DNA of 64,000 bases, from positions 4,781,759 to 4,845,758 of the forward strand of contig NZ_CM002139.1 of assembly GCF_000454545.1 (NCBI RefSeq), written 5' to 3'. The notes under the pieces were generated by a model. It saw nothing but the letters and a program-made list of their open reading frames with translations. It had not been told where the DNA came from and made no database searches. The DNA is from Xanthomonas cassavae CFBP 4642 (GTDB taxonomy: Bacteria; Pseudomonadota; Gammaproteobacteria; Xanthomonadales; Xanthomonadaceae). How positions within the stretch are numbered: the first letter of the stretch is position 1; each line of letters opens with the position of its first letter. Shown in pieces: positions 17,916 through 28,808 of this stretch. Position numbers and translations under genes: made by a program.

Positions 17916-18974
17916 ATGACTGCAAGACCTTGGCCGTGGATCTGTCTGCTGCTTGCCGGATGGGGAGGCAGCGCCGCCGCTGCCGAAGTGTGCGATGTCC
18001 CGCCGCGCTTCGGCACCAGCCCGGCAGCCATCGCCATCGTGCGCAGCGCCTGTAACGAACATCGCCTGTGGCAACGTCCGTTTATCGATGCCAAGGGCCG
18101 GCTGGCCAGCCTGGGCGTGACCGAAGCCGAATCCGGTTATCTGGCAGACCACGGCGTGGTGGCCTGGCAGCGTGTTGCAGGCTACTGGCGCGACAGCGGC
18201 ACGCTCGACTCGATGGGTGGGCGTCCGGGTGCCTCCAGTTGTGCCGCACTGGACGGCACGCGCTACACCGCCAGCGATTGCCGCGCGTTTCTGATCGACA
18301 ACCCATGGTCGGCCGCCTTCATCTCCTGGGTGATGACGCAAGCCGGGCTGAGCGGCTTCCATCGTTCGGCGCGCCATCTGGACTACATCCGCAGCGCCTA
18401 CAACGACGGCGCCACCGGCCCGTACCAGTTCAGCGATCCGGCAGTCGAAAAGCCCGCACCTGGCGATCTGCTGTGCCTGCTGCGCGGGCGCAGCACCGCG
18501 CTCGGCTATGCCGGACTGAAGGCCGCGCTCGGCGGCAGCGCACCGATGCCGTGGCAATCGCATTGCGATGTGGTGGTAGCTGCCAACGTCGGCGGTGATC
18601 GCACGCTGTATCTGATTGGCGGCAACGTGTTCAATACGGTGATGATGCGCAAGATGCCGCTGGATCGCGCCGGCCGCGTCGTCCTGCCGACGCCGCAGTC
18701 GGACAGCAACCAGGATCAGAACGAGGACAGCCTGGGCATCGCCAGCGAATGCACGCCAGCCAAGGAAGAACTCTGCGACTTCAACCGACGCGACTGGGCC
18801 GCACTGCTGAAACTGCGCCCGGATGCGGCAGTGGCTAGCCCGCCACCGACGGCGCTGTTGCCGGCACCCGGCATCGCGCCCGCGGAGCAAACGATGCCGC
18901 CAGGCTTTCCACGCGTCGTGCCGCCGCGCCCGGAGACGCAGCCTGCGCCGACGCAACAACAGCAACCGGAGTAA
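17916..18974 (+). CDS. Exported DUF2272 protein
   Basis: Protein of 352 aa. A signal peptide (about residues 1-22, CLLLAGWGGSAAAA) is followed by a DUF2272-like domain with NPWSAAFISWVM (Trp-Ser/Ala-Cys-type region) and PAPGDLLCLLR...HCDVVVA, the pattern of an NlpC/P60- or CHAP-like fold. A cell-wall or amidase role is possible but not shown. The C-terminal 45 residues are Pro/Gln-rich and probably disordered. It lies 63 bases after nadC on the same strand and may share its transcript. Confidence 0.75.
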   Translation: MTARPWPWICLLLAGWGGSAAAAEVCDVPPRFGTSPAAIAIVRSACNEHRLWQRPFIDAKGRLASLGVTEAESGYLADHGVVAWQRVAGYWRDSGTLDSMGGRPGASSCAALDGTRYTASDCRAFLIDNPWSAAFISWVMTQAGLSGFHRSARHLDYIRSAYNDGATGPYQFSDPAVEKPAPGDLLCLLRGRSTALGYAGLKAALGGSAPMPWQSHCDVVVAANVGGDRTLYLIGGNVFNTVMMRKMPLDRAGRVVLPTPQSDSNQDQNEDSLGIASECTPAKEELCDFNRRDWAALLKLRPDAAVASPPPTALLPAPGIAPAEQTMPPGFPRVVPPRPETQPAPTQQQQPE

Positions 18975-18987
18975 GGACGGATTCAAA

Positions 18988-19115
18988 GCCCCTCTCCTGC
19001 GGGAGAAGGGTTGGGGCGAGGGTGCGGGTGAAACCACTCACCTTTCGAATATCACCAGGCTTTCCACGCACCCTCATCCGGCGCTGCGCGCCACCTTGTT
19101 CCGAGGGGAGAAGGA
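18988..19115. repeat. Xanthomonas-type intergenic palindromic repeat, copy 1
   Basis: A GC-rich element after the DUF2272 gene: CCCCTCTCC hairpin, then GGGTTGGGGCGAGGGTGCGGG, and on the far side CGCACCCTCATCCGGCG followed by GAGGGGAGAAGG. The inner GAGGGTGCG and CGCACCCTC are inverted, so the whole can fold into a long hairpin. A related copy lies at about 54250-54420. It is probably a dispersed non-coding element and could also act on RNA ends. Confidence 0.65.
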
Positions 19116-19137
19116 ATTATTACCAAACGCACGTAAC

Positions 19138-19161
19138 AAAAAAGCGGGCCGAAGCCCGCTT
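19138..19161 (-). terminator. Rho-independent terminator of pnp
   Basis: An 8-bp stem (19142-19149 with 19154-19161) with a stable 4-base loop (TTCG on the transcript strand), followed on the minus strand by six Ts. It is 42 bases downstream of the pnp stop. Confidence 0.92.
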
Positions 19162-19203
19162 GTTCGTCATGCGTCACCTACGTGATGCATCAGCAAGCAG
19201 CGA

Positions 19204-21318
19204 TTACTCGGCCGAAGCCGGCACGCCCTCGCCTTCTTCCACTGCCTTGATCGACAGACGGATGCGGCCCTGCTTGTCCACTTCCAGCACCTTGACGCGC
19301 ACCAGATCGCCTTCCTTCAACTTGTCGCCGACCTTCTCCACGCGCTCGCTGGAGATCTGCGAGACGTGCACCAGGCCGTCCTTGCCCGGCAGGATGGTGA
19401 CGAACGCGCCGAAGTCCATGATCTTGGCGACCTTGCCTTCGTAGATGCGGCCCGGCTCCACGTCCGAGGTGATCTGCTCGATGCGCGACTTGGCAGCTTG
19501 CGCGGCGATCGCGTTGACCGAGGCGATGATGATCGTGCCGTCGTCCTGGATATCGATCTGCGTACCCGTTTCCTTGGTGATCGCCTGGATGGTCGAGCCG
19601 CCCTTGCCGATCACTTCGCGGATCTTGTCCGGGTGGATCTTGATGGTCAGCAGACGCGGCGCGTAGTCGCTCAGCTCCTGACGCGGGGTGGTCAGCGCAT
19701 GCGCCATCTCGCCCAGGATGTGCAGACGGCCGGCCTTGGCCTGCTGCAATGCCTGCTTCATGATCTCTTCGGTGATGCCTTCGATCTTGATGTCCATCTG
19801 CAGCGCGGACACGCCTTCGGCAGTACCGGCCACCTTGAAGTCCATGTCGCCCAGGTGATCTTCGTCACCCAGGATGTCCGACAGCACCACGAAGTCGTTG
19901 CCTTCCTTCACCAGACCCATCGCGATACCTGCGACCGGCGCCTTGATCGGCACACCGGCATCCATCAGCGCCAGGGAGCTGCCGCAGACCGATGCCATCG
20001 ACGAAGAACCGTTGGACTCGGTGATTTCCGAGACCACGCGAATGGTGTACGGGAATTCTTCCAGGCTCGGCATCACGGCCAGCACGCCGCGCTTGGCCAG
20101 ACGGCCGTGGCCGATCTCGCGACGCTTCGGCGCGCCGAAACGGCCGCACTCGCCCACCGAATACGGAGGGAAGTTGTAATGGAACAGGAAGTTCTCTTTG
20201 TACTCGCCCGACACCGCGTCAATGACCTGGCCATCGCGCGCGGTACCCAGCGTAGTGATCACGATCGCCTGGGTCTCGCCGCGGGTGAACAGCGACGAGC
20301 CATGGGTACGCGGCAGCACGCCGGCCTTGGCGCTGATCGGACGCACGGTATCCAGCGCACGGCCGTCGATACGCACCTTGGTGCTCAGCACCGAGCCACG
20401 CATGGTCTGGTATTCCAGCTCGCCGAATTCCTTCGACAGATCGCCGGCAGCCCAGCCTTCGACGGTGGCGCGCGGTGCCAGCGCACCCAGCACGTCCTTC
20501 TTGATCGCCGAAATCGCATCGCGGCGCTGCAGCTTGTCGCGCACCTGGAATGCCGACGCGAGCTGATCGCCCACCGCGTCCTTCAGTGCGGCGATCATGC
20601 CGTCGTTCTTTGCCGGGGCCACCCAGTCGGACGGCTTGGTGCCGGCTTCGACGGTCAGCTCGTTGATGATGTTGATGACCTTCTGCATCTCGCGATGGCC
20701 GAACGTCACAGCGCCCAGCATCACTTCTTCCGACAGCAGTTCGGCTTCGGACTCGACCATCAGCACCGCATTGGCGGTACCGGCCACAACCAGCTCCAGC
20801 TGCGAATCCTTCAGCTCGGTCACGGTCGGGTTGAGGATGTATTCGCCGTTCTTGTAACCGACCTTCGCTGCAGCGATCGGGCCGTTGAACGGGGTGCCGG
20901 CCAGCGACAGCGCGGCCGATGCGCCGATCAGCGCGGCGATATCGCCGTCGATGTCCGGGTTCATCGACATCACGGTGGCGATGATCTGCACTTCGTTCTT
21001 GTAGTCCTCCGGGAACAGCGGACGGATCGGACGATCAATCAGGCGCGAGATCAACGTTTCCTTCTCGGTCGCACGTCCTTCGCGCTTGAAGAAGCCGCCC
21101 GGGATGCGGCCGCCGGCGTAGAACTTCTCCTGATAATCGACCGTCAGGGGAAAGAAGTCCTGCCCTTCGCGCGCGCTCTTGGCGGCGACGGCGGTGACCA
21201 GCAGTACGGTGTCGTCGAACTTGACGATGACGGCGCCGCCTGCCTGGCGAGCGATTTCGCCCGTCTCAAGGGTGACGGTGTGCTTGCCGTACTGGAAGGT
21301 TTTGGTGATTTTTGCCAC
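19204..21318 (-). CDS. pnp: Polyribonucleotide nucleotidyltransferase (PNPase)
   Basis: Protein of 704 aa: two RNase PH domains (about 1-210 and 310-540), a KH domain ([15 protein letters not shown], about 555-615) and an S1 domain ([18 protein letters not shown], about 620-690). It degrades RNA 3' to 5' with phosphate and is part of the degradosome and RNA quality control. The start reads GTG at 21318 with AAGGA nine bases upstream. It follows rpsO, as in most gammaproteobacteria, with a hairpin between them. Length and domains are normal. Confidence 0.97.
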   Translation of the reverse strand: MAKITKTFQYGKHTVTLETGEIARQAGGAVIVKFDDTVLLVTAVAAKSAREGQDFFPLTVDYQEKFYAGGRIPGGFFKREGRATEKETLISRLIDRPIRPLFPEDYKNEVQIIATVMSMNPDIDGDIAALIGASAALSLAGTPFNGPIAAAKVGYKNGEYILNPTVTELKDSQLELVVAGTANAVLMVESEAELLSEEVMLGAVTFGHREMQKVINIINELTVEAGTKPSDWVAPAKNDGMIAALKDAVGDQLASAFQVRDKLQRRDAISAIKKDVLGALAPRATVEGWAAGDLSKEFGELEYQTMRGSVLSTKVRIDGRALDTVRPISAKAGVLPRTHGSSLFTRGETQAIVITTLGTARDGQVIDAVSGEYKENFLFHYNFPPYSVGECGRFGAPKRREIGHGRLAKRGVLAVMPSLEEFPYTIRVVSEITESNGSSSMASVCGSSLALMDAGVPIKAPVAGIAMGLVKEGNDFVVLSDILGDEDHLGDMDFKVAGTAEGVSALQMDIKIEGITEEIMKQALQQAKAGRLHILGEMAHALTTPRQELSDYAPRLLTIKIHPDKIREVIGKGGSTIQAITKETGTQIDIQDDGTIIIASVNAIAAQAAKSRIEQITSDVEPGRIYEGKVAKIMDFGAFVTILPGKDGLVHVSQISSERVEKVGDKLKEGDLVRVKVLEVDKQGRIRLSIKAVEEGEGVPASAE

Positions 21319-21439
21319 GGAGGTTTTTCCTTAGGTGTTGCTGTCTTCGTTGGACCGTCGTCGACCCATGCCGAGAACGGGCGGCCGGGAGGCTCCGGCC
21401 CATGAACTTGGTAATGCGATGACGCGTTTGCGAAGGACC

Positions 21440-21472
21440 AAAACAAAACCGCGGCGCATCGCTGCGCCGCGG
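21440..21472 (-). terminator. Hairpin between rpsO and pnp
   Basis: A perfect 10-bp GC-rich stem (21449-21458 with 21463-21472) with a 4-base loop, followed on the minus strand by GGTTTTGTTTTGG. It lies 13 bases after the rpsO stop. In E. coli the corresponding spot holds a partial terminator and RNase III site; here it probably lowers read-through into pnp. Confidence 0.8.
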
Positions 21473-21485
21473 CGGTAGGACTCGA

Positions 21486-21746
21486 TCAGCGGCGCAGGCC
21501 GAGCTTCTCGATCAGCGACTTGTAGCGGTCGTTGTCCTTCTTCTTCAGGTAGTCGAGCAGGCTGCGGCGACGGTTGACCATCTGCAACAGACCACGACGG
21601 CTGTGGTGATCCTTCTTGTGGGTCTTGAAGTGACCGGTCAGCAGCTCGATGCGTGCGGTCAGCAGAGCAACCTGCACTTCCGGCGAACCGGTGTCCTGGG
21701 CGCTGCGCTTGTTGTCTTCAATAACTTTCTGGGTGTCGACTGACAT
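21486..21746 (-). CDS. rpsO: 30S ribosomal protein S15
   Basis: Protein of 86 aa that binds 16S rRNA in the central domain of the 30S subunit. Canonical sequence: [45 protein letters not shown] and [13 protein letters not shown]. The start at 21746 gives the standard length; the frame stays open 16 codons upstream without support. It is transcribed from a promoter just after truB (21862-21890), with a 14-bp palindrome in the leader. Confidence 0.98.
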   Translation of the reverse strand: MSVDTQKVIEDNKRSAQDTGSPEVQVALLTARIELLTGHFKTHKKDHHSRRGLLQMVNRRRSLLDYLKKKDNDRYKSLIEKLGLRR

Positions 21747-21841
21747 GATGTTTACTCGATAGATGCGTGGTCGACAGGAACGTGCGTGACGCACCGTCGG
21801 ACTCGCCGTTTGCTAGGAATATGCGCGCTTGGCGCTGAGGT

Positions 21842-21855
21842 GCCCCGATCGGGGC
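21842..21855. other. Perfect 14-bp palindrome in the rpsO leader
   Basis: GCCCCGATCGGGGC lies just downstream of the rpsO promoter -10 box and about 95 bases before the start codon. It could fold as an RNA hairpin at the very 5' end of the message, stabilising it or serving in S15 autoregulation, or be a DNA-binding site. Its role is inferred from position only. Confidence 0.45.
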
Positions 21856-21861
21856 CGCGAA

Positions 21862-21890
21862 ATTGTACCGTTGCATGGCGCCAGGAACAA
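21862..21890 (-). promoter_or_regulatory. Sigma-70 type promoter for rpsO-pnp
   Basis: On the minus strand TTGTTC (21885-21890) and TACAAT (21862-21867) are separated by 17 bases, 12 bases beyond the truB stop. The -10 matches consensus in five of six positions. This allows rpsO-pnp to be expressed separately from the metY-truB transcript. Confidence 0.7.
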
Positions 21891-21902
21891 GTTGACCAAG
21901 CC

Positions 21903-22829
21903 TTAACAACTCACAGACTGGTTCAGTCCGTTGAACAGGCGCTGCGGCGACAGCCGACCGTCAGCGTCAACAAGGCCAAGGCCTGACGGGCTTCCATCCG
22001 GCCCGAAAACCGCCACCTGACCGACCGGAAACGCCGGGTCGCGTAACCGTTGACCCATCCGGAAGCGGGTCGCATGGGCCTGGTCGAGGGCGATCTGCGC
22101 AAAATCTGCCAGCCCGGCCTGGATCGGCAACAGCAGATCTTCCGCCCGCGCGCCCGATTCCAATGCCGCGCTCAACGCTTCAAGGGTCATCATCTGTGGC
22201 GCCCGGAACGGCTCCACCCAGAGCCGGCGTAGCGAGGCGATATGCGCACCGCAGCCGAGCACTTCGCCCAGATCGCGGCCCAGGCTGCGGATGTAGGTGC
22301 CCGAGCCGCAGGTCACGCGCAGTTGCAGATGCGGCGCCTGGTAGCTCATCAACTCGATCGCATGCACGTCGACCTCGCGCACCGGGGCCTCGATCACCTC
22401 GCCCCGGCGTGCCTTGGCATACAGCGGCTCACCGCCCTGCTTGAGCGCCGAATAGATCGGAGCCTGCTGCTGGATGCGCCCGACAAATGGAGCCAAGGCC
22501 GCACGCAATGCGTCTTCGCTCAGCGCAGGCACCGCACGCTCGCGCAGCGGCTCGCCGTCGGCATCGTCGGTATCGGTGGTGACGCCCAGCACCACCTCGG
22601 CGTCGTATGCCTTGGCCGAACCCAGCAGCAAGCCGGCGATCTTGGTTGCCTCGCCCAGGCATAACGGCAGCAAGCCGGTGGCCAGCGGGTCCAGGCTGCC
22701 GGTATGGCCACCTTTGTCTGCGCGCAATAAGCGGCGCGCGGCCTGCAAGGCATTATTTGAGCTGAGCCCGGCCGGTTTATCCAGCAACAGGATGCCGTGC
22801 AGCGGGCGATAGACGATGCGGGATTTCAA
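21903..22829 (-). CDS. truB: tRNA pseudouridine(55) synthase TruB
   Basis: Enzyme of 308 aa that makes pseudouridine 55 in the T-loop of tRNAs. Motifs: [31 protein letters not shown] (with the catalytic Asp), [13 protein letters not shown] and [15 protein letters not shown]. There is no ATG near the N-terminus. TTG at 22829 gives [12 protein letters not shown] and the usual length, so it is chosen, although its Shine-Dalgarno is weak; another TTG at 22901 would add 24 residues without family character. It follows rbfA in the nusA-infB operon. Confidence 0.93.
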   Translation of the reverse strand: MKSRIVYRPLHGILLLDKPAGLSSNNALQAARRLLRADKGGHTGSLDPLATGLLPLCLGEATKIAGLLLGSAKAYDAEVVLGVTTDTDDADGEPLRERAVPALSEDALRAALAPFVGRIQQQAPIYSALKQGGEPLYAKARRGEVIEAPVREVDVHAIELMSYQAPHLQLRVTCGSGTYIRSLGRDLGEVLGCGAHIASLRRLWVEPFRAPQMMTLEALSAALESGARAEDLLLPIQAGLADFAQIALDQAHATRFRMGQRLRDPAFPVGQVAVFGPDGSPSGLGLVDADGRLSPQRLFNGLNQSVSC

Positions 22830-22909
22830 AAGATCGGTGCTCGAATCGGACGCCGTGCGCGTCCGCGGGAATCCAGGGGCGCAGCAATCTCGCCCAGCCA
22901 ACGCAGCGC

Positions 22910-23302
22910 TTAGCGCTGCTCGGCGTCTTCATCGCTGGAGGTGGCCTGCGGGCCGACATCGTCCAGGTCACGCAGCAGGTTATCGATCCGTTCGCCACGG
23001 TCGACCGAGTCGTCGTAGTGAAAGTGCAGCTCGGGCACGTGACGCAGCTTCATGGCGCGCGCCAGCTGCGTGCGCAGCTGCCCGGCGATTTCCTTGAGCC
23101 CCTTGACCGCTTCGGCCGACCGCTCCTGCTGTAGCGCGGTGACGAACACCTTGGCGTGCGCCAGGTCGCGGCTGATCTCGACATCGGACACGCTGACCGA
23201 CGGCAAGCCGTGATCGCGCACGGCCGCGTGCACGATGGTGCCGAGGTCGCGACGCACCTGCGCCGAAACGCGGTCGGTGCGATGGAATGATTTGGTTGGC
23301 AT
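22910..23302 (-). CDS. rbfA: Ribosome-binding factor A
   Basis: KH-fold protein of 130 aa needed for 16S rRNA 5'-end maturation and growth in the cold. Features: [35 protein letters not shown] and [22 protein letters not shown], the standard C-terminal family region. The start at 23302 is the first family-like Met; upstream in-frame sequence is translated repeat. The start lies just beyond the large inverted repeat at 23321-23416, which separates it from infB. Confidence 0.96.
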   Translation of the reverse strand: MPTKSFHRTDRVSAQVRRDLGTIVHAAVRDHGLPSVSVSDVEISRDLAHAKVFVTALQQERSAEAVKGLKEIAGQLRTQLARAMKLRHVPELHFHYDDSVDRGERIDNLLRDLDDVGPQATSSDEDAEQR

Positions 23303-23320
23303 GGTCGGAGCCTTTGGTTC

Positions 23321-23416
23321 GGGACCCAGGACCCAGGACCCAGGACCGGGGACCCGGAAGAGCAAGAGCCGTGGCTTTCGCTTCTCCGGGGTCCCCGGTT
23401 CCGGGTCCCGGGTCCC
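23321..23416. repeat. Heptamer-based imperfect inverted repeat between infB and rbfA
   Basis: The left arm (23321-23370) starts with three 7-base units of the form GGACCCA, then runs ACCGGGGACCCGGAAGAGC. The right arm (to 23416) is its near-complement, with two such units and GAACCGGGGACCCCGGAGAAGC read on the other strand. The arms (about 46-50 bases) match almost throughout apart from one extra heptamer. The element occupies nearly the whole infB-rbfA spacer and would form a strong hairpin in the operon mRNA. Confidence 0.85.
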
Positions 23417-23423
23417 GTCTTCG

Positions 23424-26132
<2,709 letters not shown>

Positions 26133-26227
26133 TCGGATCCTATGATCTGGTTGGCGCCCCCTCGCCCAGAGCAAGGGAAACGCTGATTCTAAGCCCTGAT
26201 GGGGTCAGGGCGCGGTTCATTGCCGGC

Positions 26228-27739
26228 TCATTCGCCGCGCTCCAGCCGGGCGATCTCCTCGGCGCGGGCCGCCAGGATCAGCGCCGCGGCGCGCTCCTGG
26301 GTCATGCCCTCGATGCCGAAGTCGACGATCTCGTCCGCGGCCAGGTCGGACAGGTCCTCGCTGGTACGCACGCCGTGCTCGGCCAGAGCAAAAGCCGTCT
26401 CCTCGTCCATCCCCTCCAGCGCCAGCAGGTCCTCGGTGGGCTGAGTTCCTTCCAGGCCTTCTTCCTCGGCCAGCGCGGCGTTCAGCAGCGCATCGCGGGC
26501 ACGGGCACGCAGTTCCTCGACGATGTCTTCGTCGAAGCCTTCCACCGCCAACAACTCACCGACCGGGACGTAGGCGATTTCTTCGACCGTGTTGAAGCCT
26601 TCGGACACCAGGATGGCGGAGATTTCCTCGTCCACTTCCAGGCGATCCATGAACAGCTGGCGCGCCGAAGCCTGTTCGGCCTCGGACTTGGCGGCCACCT
26701 GGTCGGCGGTCATCACGTTGAGCTGCCAGCCGGTCAGACGGCTGGCCAGGCGCACGTTCTGGCCGCCCTTGCCGATCGCCTGGGCCAGGCGGTCTTCGGC
26801 CACCGCCAGGTCCATCGAATGCTTCTCTTCGTCGACGATGATCGACTGCACTTCGGCAGGCGCCATCGCATTGATCACGAAGTTGGCCGGATTTTCGTTC
26901 CACAACACGATATCCACGCGCTCGCCATTGAGCTCGTTGGACACCGCCTGCACGCGCGAACCACGCATGCCGATGCAGGCGCCGATCGGATCGGTACGGG
27001 TGTCGTGCGCAATCACCGCGATCTTGGCGCGGTCGCCCGGGTCACGTGCGCAGGCCTTGATCTCGACCAAGCCCTGGCCCACTTCCGGCACTTCCAGCTT
27101 GAACAGCTCGATCATGAATTCAGGCGCGGCGCGGCTGATGAACAGCTGCGGTCCACGCGGCTCCGAACGCACTTCGGCCAGGTAGCCGCGCACGCGGTCG
27201 CCAGGGCGCAGCACGTCGCGCGGAATGCCCTTGTCCTTCGGAATGAAGGCCTCGGCATTGCCGCCAAGATCGACAAAGATATTGCCGCGCTCGGCGCGCT
27301 TGACCACACCGGTGATCAATTCACCCACGCGATCCTTCCACGCATCCACCACCTGCTGACGCTCGGCCTCGCGCACACGCTGCACGATCACCTGCTTGGC
27401 AGCCTGGGCGGCGATACGGCCGAAATCGGGGTTTTCGATCTGTTCTTCGATGTAGTCGCCCACGTCCACGCCGTCGGCTTCGTCGATGGCATCCATCAGG
27501 CGCACCTGGCGGTCCGGCGACTCCATCACCACGTCGTCGGCCACCACTTCCCAGCGACGGTAGGTTTCGTAGGTACCGTCCTTGTGATCGATGGTGACGC
27601 GTGCCAGCACGTCCTGGTCGGGATAGCGTTTCTTCGCTGCGGACGCCAGCGCGGCCTCGATCGCATCGAAGATCACTTCGCGCGGCACGCCTTTTTCGTT
27701 GGCGACCGCATCCACTACCAGCAAAAGTTCCTTGCTCAT
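26228..27739 (-). CDS. nusA: Transcription termination/antitermination factor NusA
   Basis: Protein of 503 aa: an N-terminal RNAP-binding domain (KELLLVVDAVANEKGVPRE), an S1 domain (ELITGVVKRAERGNIFVDLG), two KH domains (GACIGMRGSRVQAV, AIGKGGQNVRLASRL) and two C-terminal acidic AR repeats ending RAEEIARLE. It regulates pausing, termination and antitermination. ATG at 27739 lies four bases after the rimP stop, with infB 95 bases downstream. Confidence 0.98.
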   Translation of the reverse strand: MSKELLLVVDAVANEKGVPREVIFDAIEAALASAAKKRYPDQDVLARVTIDHKDGTYETYRRWEVVADDVVMESPDRQVRLMDAIDEADGVDVGDYIEEQIENPDFGRIAAQAAKQVIVQRVREAERQQVVDAWKDRVGELITGVVKRAERGNIFVDLGGNAEAFIPKDKGIPRDVLRPGDRVRGYLAEVRSEPRGPQLFISRAAPEFMIELFKLEVPEVGQGLVEIKACARDPGDRAKIAVIAHDTRTDPIGACIGMRGSRVQAVSNELNGERVDIVLWNENPANFVINAMAPAEVQSIIVDEEKHSMDLAVAEDRLAQAIGKGGQNVRLASRLTGWQLNVMTADQVAAKSEAEQASARQLFMDRLEVDEEISAILVSEGFNTVEEIAYVPVGELLAVEGFDEDIVEELRARARDALLNAALAEEEGLEGTQPTEDLLALEGMDEETAFALAEHGVRTSEDLSDLAADEIVDFGIEGMTQERAAALILAARAEEIARLERGE

Positions 27740-27743
27740 TTCG

Positions 27744-28334
27744 TCACTCCGCGCGCGGCTTGCCAGCCGCCGACTCGTTGGATGGTTTCTTCTTGTCGTG
27801 CCCGGGTTTTTTCGGGCCGGGTTTGTTCGGTTTTTGCGGTGCCAGACCCAGCGCAGCCCAATCCGGCACGATGCGCGCCTTGTCGATGTTGTCGAAGCCG
27901 ATCTGCACGTCCTTGCCATCGATGGCGAACACCACCGCGTCCGCGGCGGGCTCGATCCGCACGATCTGGCCCTGGAAGCGGCGCCGACCATCCTGCGCCA
28001 GCTTCAACACGATCTTGGCCGACTCGCCGGCATGGCGGGCGAACTGCTCCAGCGTGAACAACGGACGATCCACACCCGGCGAGGACACTTCCAGGGTGTA
28101 GTTGCCGCTGATGGGATCTTCGACGTCGAGCTGGGCAGACACTTCGCGACTCACACGCTCGCAGTCGTCGACGTTGATCACGCGCTCGGGCCGTTCGGCC
28201 AGCGGCACATCGATGTAGAGACGCAACGTAGCGCCACCTGGCGCGGGAAGATACTCCACGCCCAGCAGTTCCAAGCCCAGGGACTCAACCGTTGGACTCA
28301 GCAGATTCGCGATTTCGGTCGCTTTTTCGCTCAC
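27744..28334 (-). CDS. rimP: Ribosome maturation factor RimP
   Basis: Protein of 196 aa needed for 30S maturation. Motifs: [45 protein letters not shown] and [16 protein letters not shown], followed by an SH3-like C-terminal domain. A basic Lys/Pro-rich tail of about 30 residues ([16 protein letters not shown]) extends beyond the family core. The start reads GTG at 28334 with AGGG upstream. First protein gene after the initiator tRNA. Confidence 0.95.
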   Translation of the reverse strand: MSEKATEIANLLSPTVESLGLELLGVEYLPAPGGATLRLYIDVPLAERPERVINVDDCERVSREVSAQLDVEDPISGNYTLEVSSPGVDRPLFTLEQFARHAGESAKIVLKLAQDGRRRFQGQIVRIEPAADAVVFAIDGKDVQIGFDNIDKARIVPDWAALGLAPQKPNKPGPKKPGHDKKKPSNESAAGKPRAE

Positions 28335-28400
28335 AGACTGCCCTGATCAGATGATTGCCAGTAGAACCCCGGCAACCGGCAGCAAACTTTCCGGTTCCGG

Positions 28401-28429
28401 AAAAAACAAGGGGCCCGATGGGCCCCTTG
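28401..28429 (-). terminator. Terminator t2 between tRNAfMet and rimP
   Basis: A perfect 10-bp stem (28407-28416 with 28420-28429) with a 3-base loop, followed by six Ts on the minus strand. It lies between the tRNA and the rimP start and probably ends most tRNA transcripts, with read-through or antitermination feeding rimP-nusA-infB. Confidence 0.9.
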
Positions 28430-28434
28430 CGTGG

Positions 28435-28459
28435 AAAAAGCCCGACCTCTCAGGGTCGG
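28435..28459 (-). terminator. Upstream terminator t1 between tRNAfMet and rimP
   Basis: A 6-bp stem (28442-28447 with 28454-28459) followed on the minus strand by GCTTTTTCC. A third hairpin (28463-28469 with 28478-28484, AAGGACG/CGTCCTT) lies just upstream. Tandem terminators after metY are also known in E. coli. Confidence 0.65.
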
Positions 28460-28531
28460 CGCAAGGACGGGAACATGCGTCCTTACGATCCAAGAACTTG
28501 AATCACTGCGATGAAGCAACAATTCGAAACT

Positions 28532-28608
28532 TGGTAGCGGGGGCAGGATTTGAACCTGCGACCTTCGGGTTATGAGCCCGACGAGCTGCCAGACTGCTCC
28601 ACCCCGCA
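28532..28608 (-). tRNA. metY: Initiator tRNA-fMet(CAU)
   Basis: A 77-nt cloverleaf with encoded CCA. Initiator hallmarks: three G-C pairs at the anticodon stem (GGG-CUCAUAA-CCC), an A11-U24 pair in the D stem and no Watson-Crick pair at positions 1-72. Here 1-72 is U-U rather than the C-A of E. coli. It heads the rimP-nusA-infB operon, as metY does in E. coli. The promoter is at 28620-28648. Confidence 0.97.
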
Positions 28609-28619
28609 GCAGAAGCGGA

Positions 28620-28648
28620 ATTATGAAGAACTTGAGCGACAATTGCAA
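28620..28648 (-). promoter_or_regulatory. Sigma-70 promoter of tRNAfMet-rimP operon
   Basis: On the minus strand TTGCAA (28643-28648) and CATAAT (28620-28625) are spaced by exactly 17 bases, and the -10 box ends 11 bases before the tRNA 5' end. It drives the tRNA and, past the terminators, rimP-nusA-infB. Confidence 0.85.
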
Positions 28649-28808
28649 GCCCTAGTTTTTCATCTGTTGGACACCGTGATGGCTGTTCAACGTCGCGGCG
28701 AATGATAACCGCAATGCAACAAAAACGAAACACCAATCACAACATTAATTCAGTCATGCTGCGCGTCGGCCCAGCACAACGCACGCACGGGAAACGCAGG
28801 CACGCCGC

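Noticed and set aside
19366..21405. Long plus-strand open frame antisense to pnp
   Set aside because: Same shadow effect; pnp on the other strand is complete with domains and terminator.
23321..23416. Heptamer array as a CRISPR
   Set aside because: Units are 7 bases, contiguous and inverted, with no spacers and no cas genes in the window.
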